DNA of 64,000 nt from assembly GCF_000264375.1 (NCBI RefSeq), contig NZ_AJXW01000079.1:1-64000 (forward strand). The letters are read 5' to 3'. The position numbers and the translations under genes were made by a program. The stretch is from Rhodanobacter thiooxydans LCS2 (GTDB lineage: Bacteria > Pseudomonadota > Gammaproteobacteria > Xanthomonadales > Rhodanobacteraceae). This document shows positions 44,300 to 54,848 of this stretch, in pieces; positions within the stretch are counted from its first letter, which is position 1; every line of letters begins with the position of its first letter. The notes under the pieces were generated by a model. It was not told the origin of the DNA. It searched no databases and worked only from the letters and a program-made list of their open reading frames with translations.

Positions 44300-45057
44300 T
44301 CAGGCCTTCAGGCGGTAGCCGCTGCGGAAGATCCACCACACCGCGGCCAGGCAGATCGCGAGGAACACCGCAGTCATACCCACGCTGACGCCCATGCCGA
44401 CGTCGGACACGCCGTAGAAGCTCCAGCGGAAGCCGCTGATCAGATACACCACCGGATTGAACAGGGTGACCTTCTGCCAGAACGGCGGCAGCATGTGGAT
44501 CGAGTAGAAGCTGCCGCCGAGGAAGGTCAGCGGCGTCACCACCAGCAGCGGCACCAGCTGCAGCTTCTCGAAGTTGTCCGCCCAGATGCCGATGATGAAG
44601 CCGAACAGGCTGAAGGTGACCGCAGTGAGCAGCAGGAACGCCAACATCCACAGCGGATGCTCGATGCCGAACGGCACGAACAGCCGCGCGGTGGCCAGGA
44701 TGATCAGGCCCAGGATGACCGACTTGCTCGCCGCCGCGCCCACGTAGCCGGCGACGATCTCGAACGGCGACACCGGCGCCGACAGGATCTCGTAGATGGT
44801 GCCCACGAACTTCGGGAAGTAGATGCCGAACGAGGCGTTGGAGATGCTCTGCGTGAGCAGCGAGAGCATGATCAGCCCCGGCACGATGAAGGCGCCGTAG
44901 CTGACCCCGTCGATGCCGTTCATGTGCGAGCCGATCGCCGCGCCGAACACCACGAAGTACAGCGAGGTCGAGATCACCGGCGAGACGATGCTCTGCAGCA
45001 GGGTGCGCCAGGTGCGCGCCATCTCGAAGCGGTAGATCGCACGGATCGCGTAGAGGT

Positions 45058-45061
<4 letters not shown>
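44300..45061 (-). CDS. ABC-2 type transporter permease
   Basis: 253 residues, six transmembrane helices, with the ABC-2 signature [14 protein letters not shown] segment ([22 protein letters not shown]) near residue 180. Homologous to YadH-type exporters. Its ATG overlaps the stop of the ATPase gene (ATGA). The substrate is not evident; YadGH-like and DrrAB-like systems export lipids or drugs. Confidence 0.93.
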
Positions 45062-45984
<923 letters not shown>

Positions 45985-46114
45985 GCGATCTCCTGGGGAA
46001 CGGATAGGTCGCGGGAGCGTCGATGGTATGCCATGTCGCTCCCGGCATGTCGTCACCATCGCTCGACGCGGCGGCCGCCGTGTTGCTAAGGTCGCAAACG
46101 CACCCGGACATCCC

Positions 46115-47755
46115 ATGAACTCGATCGAAGTAGCCTTGGCCATGCTGCTGGCGGTGGTCGGCAGCGGCTACCTGGTACGCATGCTGCCGTTCTCGCTGCC
46201 GCTGCCGCTGGTGCAGATCGGGCTGGGCGCGGTGATCGCCGGCGTATTCAAGCATGGCGTGGCGCTCGATCCGGCCATCTTCTTCCTGCTGTTCCTGCCG
46301 CCGCTGCTGTTCCTCGACGGCTGGCGCATTCCCAAGGACGGGCTGATGCGCGACCGCGGCGCGATCCTGGCGCTGGCGCTGGGGCTGGTGGTGTTCACCG
46401 TGGTCGGCGTCGGTTTCCTGATCCACTGGCTGATCCCCGCGATGCCGATGGCAGTGGCGTTCGCGCTGGCCGCGATCGTATCGCCGACCGACCCGGTGGC
46501 GGTGTCATCGATCACCGCGCGGGTGCCGATCCCGAAGCGGCTGATGCACATCCTCGAAGGCGAGTCGCTGCTCAACGACGCCTCCGGCCTGGTCTGCTTC
46601 CGCTTCGCGGTGGCGGCGGCGATGACCGGCAGCTTCTCGCTGCTGTCCGCGTCGCTGACCTTCCTGTGGGTGGCGCTGGCCGGGTTCGGCGTCGGCATGG
46701 CGTTCACCGTGGCGGTGAGCTTCGCGCAACGCTGGCTGTCGCGGCACTTCGGCCAGGAGGCGGGCTCGCCGATCCTGATCAGCCTGCTGATCCCGTTCGG
46801 CGCCTACCTGCTGGCCGAACAGGTGCGTGCCTCGGGCATCCTCGCCGCGGTGGCGGCCGGCATCACCATGAGCTACGTCGAGCTCAGCGGCCGCCTGCTG
46901 GCGACCACGCGCGTGCAGCGCACGGCGGTGTGGAACACCGTGCAGTTCGCCCTGAACGGCATCATGTTCGTGCTGCTGGGCGAACAGCTGCCTGCCAGTC
47001 TGCAGGGCGCGATGGAATCGGTGGCGCAAAGCGGCCATCGCAACCCCTGGTGGCTGCTGGTGTACGCGCTGGCGATCAATATCGGCCTGGCGCTGCTGCG
47101 CCTCGCCTGGGTGTGGATCTCGCTGCGGCTGAACGTGCTCAAGGCGCACCATCACGGCACTCCGGTGAGCCGGCCGCACTGGCGCCTGCTGCTGGCGACC
47201 TCGCTGGCCGGCGTTCGCGGCGCGATCACCCTGGCCGGCGTGATGACGTTGCCGTTGCTGCTGCCCGACGGCACTCCCTTTCCCGCGCGCGAGCTGACGA
47301 TCTTCCTCGCCACTGCGGTGATCCTGCTTTCGCTGCTGGTCGCCAGCATCGGCCTGCCGCCGCTGCTGAAAGGCCTGCAGCTGCCGCCGGAGCCGGCGGT
47401 GCAGAGGGAGGAGAACCTGGCCCGCCGGAGCGCCGCCAAGGCGGCGATCGCCGCCGTCGAGAAAGCCCAGCATGAACTGCTGGAAAAGGCGCCGGCCGGC
47501 GACGTCGATACCTACACCAGCGCAGCCACGCGGGTGATCGCCCTGTACCAGCACTGGCTGGACGAGGACGCCTCCAGCGAAGACGAGGCGCGGCAGCTGC
47601 GCAAGGCCGACACGGCCGAACGCGAGCTGCGCCTGGCCGCGCTGCAGGGCCAGCGCGAGGCGGTCTTCGAACTGGCGCGTCACCGTCGCATCTCCGACGA
47701 GGTCTCGCGCCGGCTGGTGCGCGAGATCGACCTGCAGGAAGCGCGCTACCGCTAG
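46115..47755 (+). CDS. Na+/H+ antiporter (CPA1/NhaP-like)
   Basis: 546 residues. About 12 transmembrane helices, with [13 protein letters not shown] and [24 protein letters not shown], the ion-binding ND motif region of CPA1 antiporters. The last 130 residues are a soluble, helical, charged tail ([30 protein letters not shown]) likely to regulate activity. Exchanges Na+ or K+ for H+ at the inner membrane. ATG 46115 has only a weak site, CCGGA. Confidence 0.92.
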   Translation: MNSIEVALAMLLAVVGSGYLVRMLPFSLPLPLVQIGLGAVIAGVFKHGVALDPAIFFLLFLPPLLFLDGWRIPKDGLMRDRGAILALALGLVVFTVVGVGFLIHWLIPAMPMAVAFALAAIVSPTDPVAVSSITARVPIPKRLMHILEGESLLNDASGLVCFRFAVAAAMTGSFSLLSASLTFLWVALAGFGVGMAFTVAVSFAQRWLSRHFGQEAGSPILISLLIPFGAYLLAEQVRASGILAAVAAGITMSYVELSGRLLATTRVQRTAVWNTVQFALNGIMFVLLGEQLPASLQGAMESVAQSGHRNPWWLLVYALAINIGLALLRLAWVWISLRLNVLKAHHHGTPVSRPHWRLLLATSLAGVRGAITLAGVMTLPLLLPDGTPFPARELTIFLATAVILLSLLVASIGLPPLLKGLQLPPEPAVQREENLARRSAAKAAIAAVEKAQHELLEKAPAGDVDTYTSAATRVIALYQHWLDEDASSEDEARQLRKADTAERELRLAALQGQREAVFELARHRRISDEVSRRLVREIDLQEARYR

Positions 47756-47821
47756 ACCGCCTGCCATGCTTCAACCATCCTTGGCCCCTCCCGCACCACG
47801 CACGCTCCACGGAACCAGGCC

Positions 47822-48361
47822 ATGCATGTGTTTTGCCGATTGCTGATCGTGGCGACCCTGGCCTGCACCTGGCCGGTTGCCGCCGCCAGCTTGCCGAACC
47901 AGCCGGTGCCGTCACTGAACCTGCACCGCTACGCCGGCCAGTGGCACGAGATCGCGCGCCTGCCGATGTACTTCGAGCGCAACTGCCTGGGCGCCGTGAT
48001 CGCCACCTACACACCGAACTCCGATGGCACCGTACACATCCACAACACCTGCCGCACCGGCAAGGGCCCGATGTCCGTGGAGGGCGTGGCGCGGATGAAG
48101 GACAACCAGCCCGCAGCGCTGGAGGTGCGCTTCGCGCCCGCCTGGCTGACCTGGCTGCCGATGGCCTGGGCCGACTACTGGGTGATCGAGGTGGATACCG
48201 ACTACCAGTGGGCGGTGATCGGCAGCCCCGGGCGCAAGCACCTGTGGATACTCTCGCGCCGCCCCGCGATGGACCGGGCGCTGTTCCTGCAGCTCAAGGA
48301 ACACTCGCGCCAGCGCGGCTACGCGGTCGACCGGCTGATCATGACCGCGCCGCTGGAGTGA
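47822..48361 (+). CDS. blc: Exported lipocalin (Blc-like)
   Basis: 179 residues. A signal peptide of about 22 residues, ending near PVAAA. The lipocalin signature is at the start of the barrel (LHRYAGQWHEIARLPMYFERNCLG), with the second conserved block DYWVIEVDTDYQWAVIGSPGRKHLWILSR. There is no lipobox Cys, so unlike E. coli Blc it is probably soluble in the periplasm. Binds lysophospholipids or fatty acids in the known homologues. Confidence 0.9.
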   Translation: MHVFCRLLIVATLACTWPVAAASLPNQPVPSLNLHRYAGQWHEIARLPMYFERNCLGAVIATYTPNSDGTVHIHNTCRTGKGPMSVEGVARMKDNQPAALEVRFAPAWLTWLPMAWADYWVIEVDTDYQWAVIGSPGRKHLWILSRRPAMDRALFLQLKEHSRQRGYAVDRLIMTAPLE

Positions 48362-48401
48362 GTGCCGGGCGCATCATGACATCGACGACCACCGCCGCAG
48401 G

Positions 48402-48869
48402 CTACTTCAGCTCACCCAGCGGGCTCGGCGCGCAGCCCGTTTTCTGCACGGTGTAGCTGACTCCGGCGATACGCCAGCCGTCGGTACCGCGAACCAGGCT
48501 GAAGCTGTCGATGCCGCAGTGGGACAGCTTGCCATCGAGGTGGAAATCGTACGGCGCCCATACCTGGGCAAGGTTGCCCTGCACTGTCACCTGCGCGTCC
48601 CAGATGCGCTCGCGGAACGCCTCCTTGTGCTTGCCCAGCATATCCCGGTAGCCGCTGTCCGGCTCGACCTTCACCCTGCCATCGGGCAGCACCACCACGA
48701 AACTGGCACCGGGCAGGATGAGCCGGCGCGAGGCATCCACGTCATGCTTCGCCATCGCCGCGAAGAACGCGTCGACTGCGCCAAGCGCTTCGCGCTGGAG
48801 TGCGCTATAGGCGTCTTTCGCCTGCGCGTTGCCGCCGGCCAGCGCGGAGAAAGCGGCGACGCCCAGCAC
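48402..48869 (-). CDS. Exported NTF2-like/DUF4440 protein
   Basis: 155 residues. A short hydrophobic N-terminus (MLGVAAFSALAGGNAQAKD) looks like a signal peptide without its positive end; no in-frame ATG lies upstream, so GTG 48869 is the only usable start. The domain shows ALGAVDAFFAAMAKHDVDASRRLILPG and GTDGWRIAGVSYTVQK, the cone-shaped NTF2/SnoaL fold. Function unknown. The N-terminus may be shortened by a mutation. Confidence 0.7.
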   Translation of the reverse strand: MLGVAAFSALAGGNAQAKDAYSALQREALGAVDAFFAAMAKHDVDASRRLILPGASFVVVLPDGRVKVEPDSGYRDMLGKHKEAFRERIWDAQVTVQGNLAQVWAPYDFHLDGKLSHCGIDSFSLVRGTDGWRIAGVSYTVQKTGCAPSPLGELK

Positions 48870-48955
48870 CGCGCGTAGACATTCCTCGCATGGATTCAGG
48901 ATAGGCTTCGACGAAGCATTGCCGCTACGCCAGGACCACGCTCGAACAGGTACGC

Positions 48956-50338
48956 ATGAACCAACCGCCTTCTCCGCCAGAACCGGGCGCCTGTCTCCCC
49001 TTCGGCAACGTCATGGACCTCCTGCTCGACGCGATCTGCGTGGTGGACGCCGATGGCCGCTACGTGTTCGTCAGCGCCGCGTTCGAGCGCATCTTCGGCT
49101 ATGCGCCGGCAGAGGTCATCGGCCGGCCGATGATCGGGCTGGTCCATCCCGACGACCGCGAGCGCACCCTGCAGGCGGCGAACGAGATCATGGCCGGCCA
49201 GCCCAAGCCGCACTTCCAGAACCGCTACCTGCGCAAGGACGGCCGGGTCATCCACATCATGTGGTCGGCTCGCTGGTCGGAGGCGGACCGGGTGCGGATC
49301 GCGGTGGCGCGAGACGTCACCGAGCTCAAGCACGCCGAGCTGATGCAGGCGGCCCTGCATGCCATTTCCGAGGCGGCGCACTCGGCCGAGGATCTGCTGG
49401 CGCTGTTCCAGCATATCCACCGCATCGTGGGCGAACTGCTGCCGGCCAACAATTTCTTCGTGGCGCTGTACGACGCGGACAAGGACGAGCTGAGCTTCCC
49501 CTACTTCGCCGATGAACACGACCCGCCACCGCCGACGCAAAGCCTGGATTCCGGCACGCTCAGCAGCGAGGTGATCCGCAGCGGACAGGCGCTGCTGCTG
49601 ACGCCGAAGACCCAGATGGAGCTGCCGCCGCGGGTGCGCCCGATCGTCCGCCGGGATTCGCTGGAGTGGCTTGGCGTGCCGCTCGGCGGGCAGGTTGGCG
49701 TGATCGGCGCGCTGGTGGTGCAGAGCTACTCCGGCGAGGTGCGCTACAACGAGCAGGACAAGGCGCTGCTGCAATTCGTCTCCACCCAGATCGCCGCGGC
49801 GATCGAACGCAAGAAGACCGCGACCCAGCTGCAATACCTGGCCCAGCACGACCAGCTCACCAACCTGCCGAACCGTGGACTGTTCCACGACCGGTTGGGC
49901 ACGGCGCTGGCCAGAGCCCGTCGCGAGCAGCAGCAGCTGGCCGTGCTGTACCTCGACCTGGACCAGTTCAAGCTGGTCAACGACAACCATGGCCACGACG
50001 TCGGCGACCTGCTGCTGCGCGAGGTGGCAGCACGCATCAGCCGGTGCGTGCGCGAATCGGACACGATCGGCCGCATTGGCGGCGACGAGTTCGTGGTGCT
50101 GCTCAACGACACCGGCCAGGCCGATCATGCAGTCGCGGTCGCCGCCAAGATCTGCGCCGCCCTGCGGCAGCCGTTCGAGCTGGCCGGCGGCCGGCTGCAG
50201 GTGTCGGCGAGCATCGGCATCGCGCTCTATCCCGACCACGGCGAGGACGCCAGGCAGCTGCTGCGGCGCGCCGACGAAGCGATGTACGACGCCAAGCGGC
50301 AAGGCGGCGATCGTGCGCGGATGAGCGCTGCGCCATAG
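48956..50338 (+). CDS. PAS-GAF-GGDEF diguanylate cyclase
   Basis: 460 residues, no membrane segment. PAS domain at about 15-130 (LLDAICVVDADGRYVFVSAAFERIFGY), GAF domain at about 135-285 (LLALFQHIHRIVGELLPANNFFVALYD) and GGDEF domain at about 295-455, with the intact GGDEF motif in IGGDEFVVLLND and an I-site RESD five residues before it. It should make c-di-GMP in response to a small ligand or redox signal sensed in the cytoplasm. It is the third diguanylate cyclase in the window. Confidence 0.94.
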   Translation: MNQPPSPPEPGACLPFGNVMDLLLDAICVVDADGRYVFVSAAFERIFGYAPAEVIGRPMIGLVHPDDRERTLQAANEIMAGQPKPHFQNRYLRKDGRVIHIMWSARWSEADRVRIAVARDVTELKHAELMQAALHAISEAAHSAEDLLALFQHIHRIVGELLPANNFFVALYDADKDELSFPYFADEHDPPPPTQSLDSGTLSSEVIRSGQALLLTPKTQMELPPRVRPIVRRDSLEWLGVPLGGQVGVIGALVVQSYSGEVRYNEQDKALLQFVSTQIAAAIERKKTATQLQYLAQHDQLTNLPNRGLFHDRLGTALARARREQQQLAVLYLDLDQFKLVNDNHGHDVGDLLLREVAARISRCVRESDTIGRIGGDEFVVLLNDTGQADHAVAVAAKICAALRQPFELAGGRLQVSASIGIALYPDHGEDARQLLRRADEAMYDAKRQGGDRARMSAAP

Positions 50339-50506
50339 CGATCCGTGGCGTCCACGCCGCGGCCATGCCGGGCCAGCGCGGCGCTCGCCGGTAGCAGCCG
50401 GATCCGCCCTGCTGATAGGCTCACGCGCATATCACGGCCGCGGCGGCATCGGCCGCCCGCGCCGTTTCCCGCCACCGAACCGAAGGTCGAGCTGCCATGA
50501 CGCGCC

Positions 50507-51274
50507 ATGTCCACGGCTGAGTCCGCCGGCGGCATCGCCTTCGCGCTGGTGCAGGCGGGCAAGCGCTACGGCAGGCTGCAGGCGCTCGAACAGGTCACCC
50601 TGGCGTTCGCCGCCGGCACTACCACCGCGCTGATCGGCAGCAGCGGCTCGGGCAAGTCCACCGTGCTGCGCCTGCTGCTCGGGCTGGAGTGGCCGGACCA
50701 CGGCCACGTCGAGATCGACGGCCAACCCCTGCAGCGCGCCGACGTGCTGCCGCTGCGCCGGCGGGCCGGATATGTGATCCAGGACGGCGGCCTGTTTCCG
50801 CACCTTACCGCGCTGGGCAACCTGGCCCTGTTGCCGCGCCACCTCGGCTGGGATCGCGAGCGGATCCGCCAGCGGGCAGAACAGCTTGCCGCGCTGACCC
50901 ATCTGCCGGCGAGCGTGCTGGAGCGCTATCCGGCCGAACTGTCCGGCGGCCAGCGCCAGCGTGTGGCGCTGATGCGCGCGCTGATGGCCGACCCCGATGC
51001 GCTGCTGCTGGACGAGCCGCTGGGCGCGCTCGACCCGGTGGTGCGGCACGAGCTGCAGGACGAGCTGAAGCAGATTTTCGGCCAGCTCGGCAAGACGGTG
51101 ATCGTGGTCACCCACGACCTCGCCGAAGCGGCCTGGTTCGCCGAGCGGCTGGTGCTGCTGCGCCAGGGCGCCGTGCTGCAGGACGGGACGTTCCGCGACC
51201 TGCGCGAGCGCCCCGTCGACGCGTTCGTCAGCCGCTTCGTCGCCGCGCAGCGGCGCCTGCCGGAGGATCCGTGA
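50507..51274 (+). CDS. Osmoprotectant/glycine betaine ABC importer, ATP-binding subunit
   Basis: 255 residues. Walker A GSSGSGKST (44-52), Q-loop VIQDGGLFPHLTA, signature LSGGQRQRV, Walker B LLLDEPLGALD and His in VVTHDLAEAAWFA. It resembles OpuCA/OsmV but ends soon after the ATPase domain, without CBS domains. Its stop overlaps the next start (TGATG), so it is coupled to the fused permease/binding protein. Confidence 0.9.
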   Translation: MSTAESAGGIAFALVQAGKRYGRLQALEQVTLAFAAGTTTALIGSSGSGKSTVLRLLLGLEWPDHGHVEIDGQPLQRADVLPLRRRAGYVIQDGGLFPHLTALGNLALLPRHLGWDRERIRQRAEQLAALTHLPASVLERYPAELSGGQRQRVALMRALMADPDALLLDEPLGALDPVVRHELQDELKQIFGQLGKTVIVVTHDLAEAAWFAERLVLLRQGAVLQDGTFRDLRERPVDAFVSRFVAAQRRLPEDP

Positions 51275-52779
51275 TGCACCGCCTGCGGTCCGCGCCGATA
51301 CTGTTGACGGCCTGCCTGCTGCTGGGCACCTGTCTGCCGCCCGCGCCGGCGCAGGCCGCGCCGGTGCGCATCGGCTCCAAGCAGTTCACCGAGTCGGTGA
51401 TCCTCGGCGAACTGGCGCTGGCCGGCGCACGCGAGGCTGGCGTCGACGCGGTGCACCGGCGCGAGCTGGGCGGTACCCGCATCCTGTGGCGCGCCCTGCT
51501 CGACGGCGAGATCGACGCCTATCCCGAGTACACCGGCACGCTCACCCAGGAACTGCTGAAGGGCCTGCCGGCGAACGCGGACGTCGCCAGCCTGCGCGCA
51601 CGGCTGAGACCCCTGGGCATCGGCATCACCGACTCGCTCGGCTTCAGCGACACCTATGCGATCGGCATGCGCGACGACGTCGCCGCGCGGCTGGGCATCC
51701 GGGACATTTCCGACCTGCTGCGGCACCCCGGCCTGCGCTTCGGCTTCTCCAACGAGTTCATGGACCGCGGCGACGGCTGGCCCGGCCTGCGCCAACGCTA
51801 CGGCCTGCCGCAGGCGAACGTGAGCGGCCTCGACCACGCGCTGTCGTATCGCGCGGTGGCCAGCGGTGCGGTCGACGCGATCGACCTGTACAGCACCGAC
51901 GCGGAAATCCCCTACTACCACCTGCGCACGCTGCGCGACGACCGCCATTACTTCCCGCGCTACGACGCGGTCTACCTGTACCGCCTGGCGCTGGAGCAGA
52001 GCGCGCCCGGCTTCATTGGCGTGCTGCGCAAGCTCGCCGGCAGCATCGACGAGGACGCGATGCGCGCGATGAACGCCCGGGTGAAGCTGCGCGGCGTGAA
52101 GGAAAACGTGGTGGCCGCCGGCTTCCTCGGCATCCATGCGCAGGACCACGAAGGCGGCCTGTGGAAGCACCTGCTCCAGCGCAGCGTCGAACACCTCAGG
52201 CTGGTGGCGATCTCGCTGGGACTGGCCATCCTGCTGGCGATCCCGCTGGGCATCCTCGCGGCCCGGCGGCGGCGTCTCGGCCAGTGGCTGATCGGCCTGA
52301 CCGGCATCCTGCAGACCGTGCCATCGCTGGCGATGTTCGTGTTCATGATCCCGCTGCTCGGCATCGGCACCTGGCCGGCGATCGCTGCGCTGTTCCTGTA
52401 CAGCCTGCTGCCGATCGTGCGCAACACGCACGCCGGCCTGGTCGGCATCGCCCCGGAACTGCGCGAGTCCGCCGCCGCGCTGGGCCTGCCGCCCGGCGTG
52501 CGGCTGCGCCTGGTGGAACTGCCGCTGGCGATGCGCTCGATCCTGGCCGGCATCAAGACCGCGGCGGTGATCAACGTGGGCACCGCCACGCTGGCGGCGC
52601 TGATCGGCGCTGGCGGCTACGGCCAGCCGATCCTTACCGGCATCCGGCTGGACGACGTGGGGCTGATCCTGCAGGGCGCCATCCCGGCCGCCGTGCTGGC
52701 GCTGCTGGTGCAGGGCCTGTTCGAGCTGGTCGAGCGTCGGCTGACGCCGCGCGGGCTGCGACTCGAAGCACGCCAGTAG
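51274..52779 (+). CDS. Osmoprotectant ABC importer: fused substrate-binding protein and permease
   Basis: 501 residues. A signal peptide (to about 28, LPPAPAQAA) and a substrate-binding domain (about 30-280: VRIGSKQFTESVILGEL, YPEYTGTLTQELL, IDLYSTDAEIPYY) of the OpuCC/OsmX type are followed by a permease domain (about 300-490), with LVGIAPELRESAAALGLPPGVRLRLVELPLAM as the ATPase-coupling loop. In many bacteria these are separate genes; the fusion has precedents in gammaproteobacteria and Gram-positives. Likely imports choline or glycine betaine with the upstream ATPase. Confidence 0.92.
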   Translation: MHRLRSAPILLTACLLLGTCLPPAPAQAAPVRIGSKQFTESVILGELALAGAREAGVDAVHRRELGGTRILWRALLDGEIDAYPEYTGTLTQELLKGLPANADVASLRARLRPLGIGITDSLGFSDTYAIGMRDDVAARLGIRDISDLLRHPGLRFGFSNEFMDRGDGWPGLRQRYGLPQANVSGLDHALSYRAVASGAVDAIDLYSTDAEIPYYHLRTLRDDRHYFPRYDAVYLYRLALEQSAPGFIGVLRKLAGSIDEDAMRAMNARVKLRGVKENVVAAGFLGIHAQDHEGGLWKHLLQRSVEHLRLVAISLGLAILLAIPLGILAARRRRLGQWLIGLTGILQTVPSLAMFVFMIPLLGIGTWPAIAALFLYSLLPIVRNTHAGLVGIAPELRESAAALGLPPGVRLRLVELPLAMRSILAGIKTAAVINVGTATLAALIGAGGYGQPILTGIRLDDVGLILQGAIPAAVLALLVQGLFELVERRLTPRGLRLEARQ

Positions 52780-52791
52780 CTTCGCGCGCGC

Positions 52792-53136
52792 TCAAGCCTT
52801 CTTCAGGAAGCACACCTTCAGCACCAGCCCCTTGATCTTGTCCGAGCTGCCTTCGATGTGCTCGTCGTCGCCGTCGACCAAGCGGATGTTGCGGATCACC
52901 GTGCCCTGCTTCAGCGGGATCGATGAACCCTTCACCTTCAGGTCCTTGATCACCGTCACCGTATCGCCGCTGACGAGCACGTTGCCGTTGACGTCGCGCA
53001 CAACCAGCGCGGCATCGCCCGCATGCGTTGCCGCCGCGATCGGCCACTCGTGGCCGCAGTCGGCGCAGACGTAGTTGTCGCCGTCCGGATAGGTGTTCTC
53101 CATCGCGCACAGCGGGCAGGCGGGAATCTCGGACAT
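52792..53136 (-). CDS. yjdM: YjdM/PhnA-like zinc ribbon protein
   Basis: 114 residues. An N-terminal zinc ribbon (CPLCAMENTYPDGDNYVCADCGHEW, two CxxC pairs) is followed by the conserved beta domain VRDVNGNVLVSGDTVTVIKDLKVKGSS and IRLVDGDDEHIEG. The family was once called 'alkylphosphonate utilisation protein PhnA' but has no proven role in phosphonate breakdown. ATG 53136 follows AGGA. Confidence 0.93.
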   Translation of the reverse strand: MSEIPACPLCAMENTYPDGDNYVCADCGHEWPIAAATHAGDAALVVRDVNGNVLVSGDTVTVIKDLKVKGSSIPLKQGTVIRNIRLVDGDDEHIEGSSDKIKGLVLKVCFLKKA

Positions 53137-53259
53137 CGGTCGATCCTGGTGTTTCGTCGAGGGCCGCCGATTATACGAGGCATGCGGCGCGCATCCGCTT
53201 GCGGCCGCGAGAGTTGCCGACTCGATTATCCTGAGCCTTCCCTCCCCGAGGTATCCGCC

Positions 53260-53814
53260 ATGTACCGTTCCCTGCTGCTGTTGCTGGCGCTCGCCATGTC
53301 CGTATCCGTTTGCTTCGCCGCCGCGCCCGAGGAAGCCGCGCTGGGCGGGCTCGGCCACGTCGCGTTCCCGGCTCCGCACCGCGTGGCCTCCGGGCGCCTG
53401 CAGGCCACCGACATCCCCGCGCTGAAGCGTGCCGGCATCCGCCAGGTGATCGACCTCAGCCTGGACAGCGAGACGCCCGACTTCGACGAAGCCGCCGCCG
53501 TGCAGGCGGCTGGCATCGGCTATCACAACCTGCCGATCCGCGGCGCCGGCGATCTCACCCGCGATCGCGTGGTGCAGTTCGACCGCCTGCTGCGCGAGGC
53601 TGGCGACCAGCCGACCTTGGTGCATTGCGCCAGCAGCAACCGGGTGGGTGCGTTGATCGCCCTGCGCGCCGCGCTGCTCGGCGGCCAGTCGACCGACGCC
53701 GCGCTGGCGGAAGGCCGCCGCTGGGGCCTGAAGAACCTGGAACCGGCCGTGCGCGAGCGGCTGCAGGCGTGGTCGAGGGAGGCCCGGAAGGCCGCGACGA
53801 CGCCCGCACACTGA
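53260..53814 (+). CDS. Exported dual-specificity phosphatase-like protein
   Basis: 184 residues. Signal peptide MYRSLLLLLALAMSVSVCFAA. The phosphatase P-loop is VHCASSNRVGALIAL (Cys-x5-Arg), preceded by IDLSLDSETPDFDEAAAVQAAGIGYHNLPI, as in the beta-lactamase-hydrolase-like (DUF442) group of DSP phosphatases. Probably periplasmic; substrate unknown. Confidence 0.87.
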   Translation: MYRSLLLLLALAMSVSVCFAAAPEEAALGGLGHVAFPAPHRVASGRLQATDIPALKRAGIRQVIDLSLDSETPDFDEAAAVQAAGIGYHNLPIRGAGDLTRDRVVQFDRLLREAGDQPTLVHCASSNRVGALIALRAALLGGQSTDAALAEGRRWGLKNLEPAVRERLQAWSREARKAATTPAH

Positions 53815-53860
53815 AGTGCCGCGCCCGGCAGCACCAAAGCCGGCGCACAAGTGGGGTACC

Positions 53861-54826
53861 ATGCGCGCCACCTCGAACTGCCCCGCCACGGCCCTGGACC
53901 CGATCCCCGCATCGCCGCCCGTTTCTACCCCGCTGCCGCTGCGCGCGGTGCTGCTGATGCTGGGCAGCGCCGGTTTCTTCGCGCTGATGGCGGTGACCAT
54001 CCGCTTCGCCTCGGCCCAGCTGCACCCGTTCCAGATCACCTTCTTCCGCAGCGCGTTCGGCGCCTTGTTCGCCCTGCCGTTGTTGCATGGCCACGGCTGG
54101 GCGCTGCTGCGCACGCCGCGCTTCGGTTTCTACGTGATGCGCTGCGTGCTCGGCATGGGCGGCATGCTGGCCGGTTTCTGGGCGATCGTGAACCTGCCGC
54201 TGGCCGAGGCGGTGGCGCTGTCGTACTCCTCGCCCTTGTTCGTCACCATCGGCGCAGTGATCTTTCTCGGCGAAGTCGTGCGCCGGCGCCGCTGGAGCGC
54301 CGTGGTGGCCGGCTTCATCGGCGTGCTGGTGATCGTGCGGCCCGGCAGCGCGGCGTTCGCCTCTGGCAGCCTGGTGGCGCTGCTCGCGGCGGCGCTGACT
54401 GGCGCGGTGACGATCAGCATCAAGTCGCTGACCGGCAGCGAGCCGGCCGACCGCATCGTGCTGCTGACCACGCTGCTGTGGGTGCCGCTGTCGCTACCCG
54501 CCGCGCTGGCTGTATGGCAATGGCCGCATGCCGCCATCTGGCCGTGGCTGGTGTTGTCCGGCGCGCTGGGCACCAGCGGCCACTGGTGCTGGACGCGCGC
54601 GCTGCGGCTGGCCGACGCCTCGTTGCTGGCGCCGTTCAGCTACCTGCAGCTGCTGATCGTGGCCGTGCTGGCGTGGTGGATCTTCGGCGAACAGGTGGAT
54701 CGCTACACCGCGGCAGGTGCGGCCATCATCATCGGCGCCAGCCTGTATATCGCCCGCCGCGAACACAGCCTGGCGCGCCAGCGGCGCCGCGAGGTGCGCG
54801 CCGCGAACGCCGAGCCACCGATCTGA
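53861..54826 (+). CDS. EamA-family (DMT) transporter
   Basis: 321 residues, ten predicted transmembrane helices in two EamA repeats (AVLLMLGSAGFFALMAVTIRFAS... and GSLVALLAAALTGAVTISIKSLTGSE...). The conserved helix-end motif LAEAVALSYSSPLFVTIGAVIFLGE is present. Drug/metabolite superfamily; substrate not predictable. ATG 53861 follows GGGG; the frame is open to 53816. Confidence 0.9.
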   Translation: MRATSNCPATALDPIPASPPVSTPLPLRAVLLMLGSAGFFALMAVTIRFASAQLHPFQITFFRSAFGALFALPLLHGHGWALLRTPRFGFYVMRCVLGMGGMLAGFWAIVNLPLAEAVALSYSSPLFVTIGAVIFLGEVVRRRRWSAVVAGFIGVLVIVRPGSAAFASGSLVALLAAALTGAVTISIKSLTGSEPADRIVLLTTLLWVPLSLPAALAVWQWPHAAIWPWLVLSGALGTSGHWCWTRALRLADASLLAPFSYLQLLIVAVLAWWIFGEQVDRYTAAGAAIIIGASLYIARREHSLARQRRREVRAANAEPPI

Positions 54827-54848
54827 CGCGAGCCGCGTCCGGCGCCAA

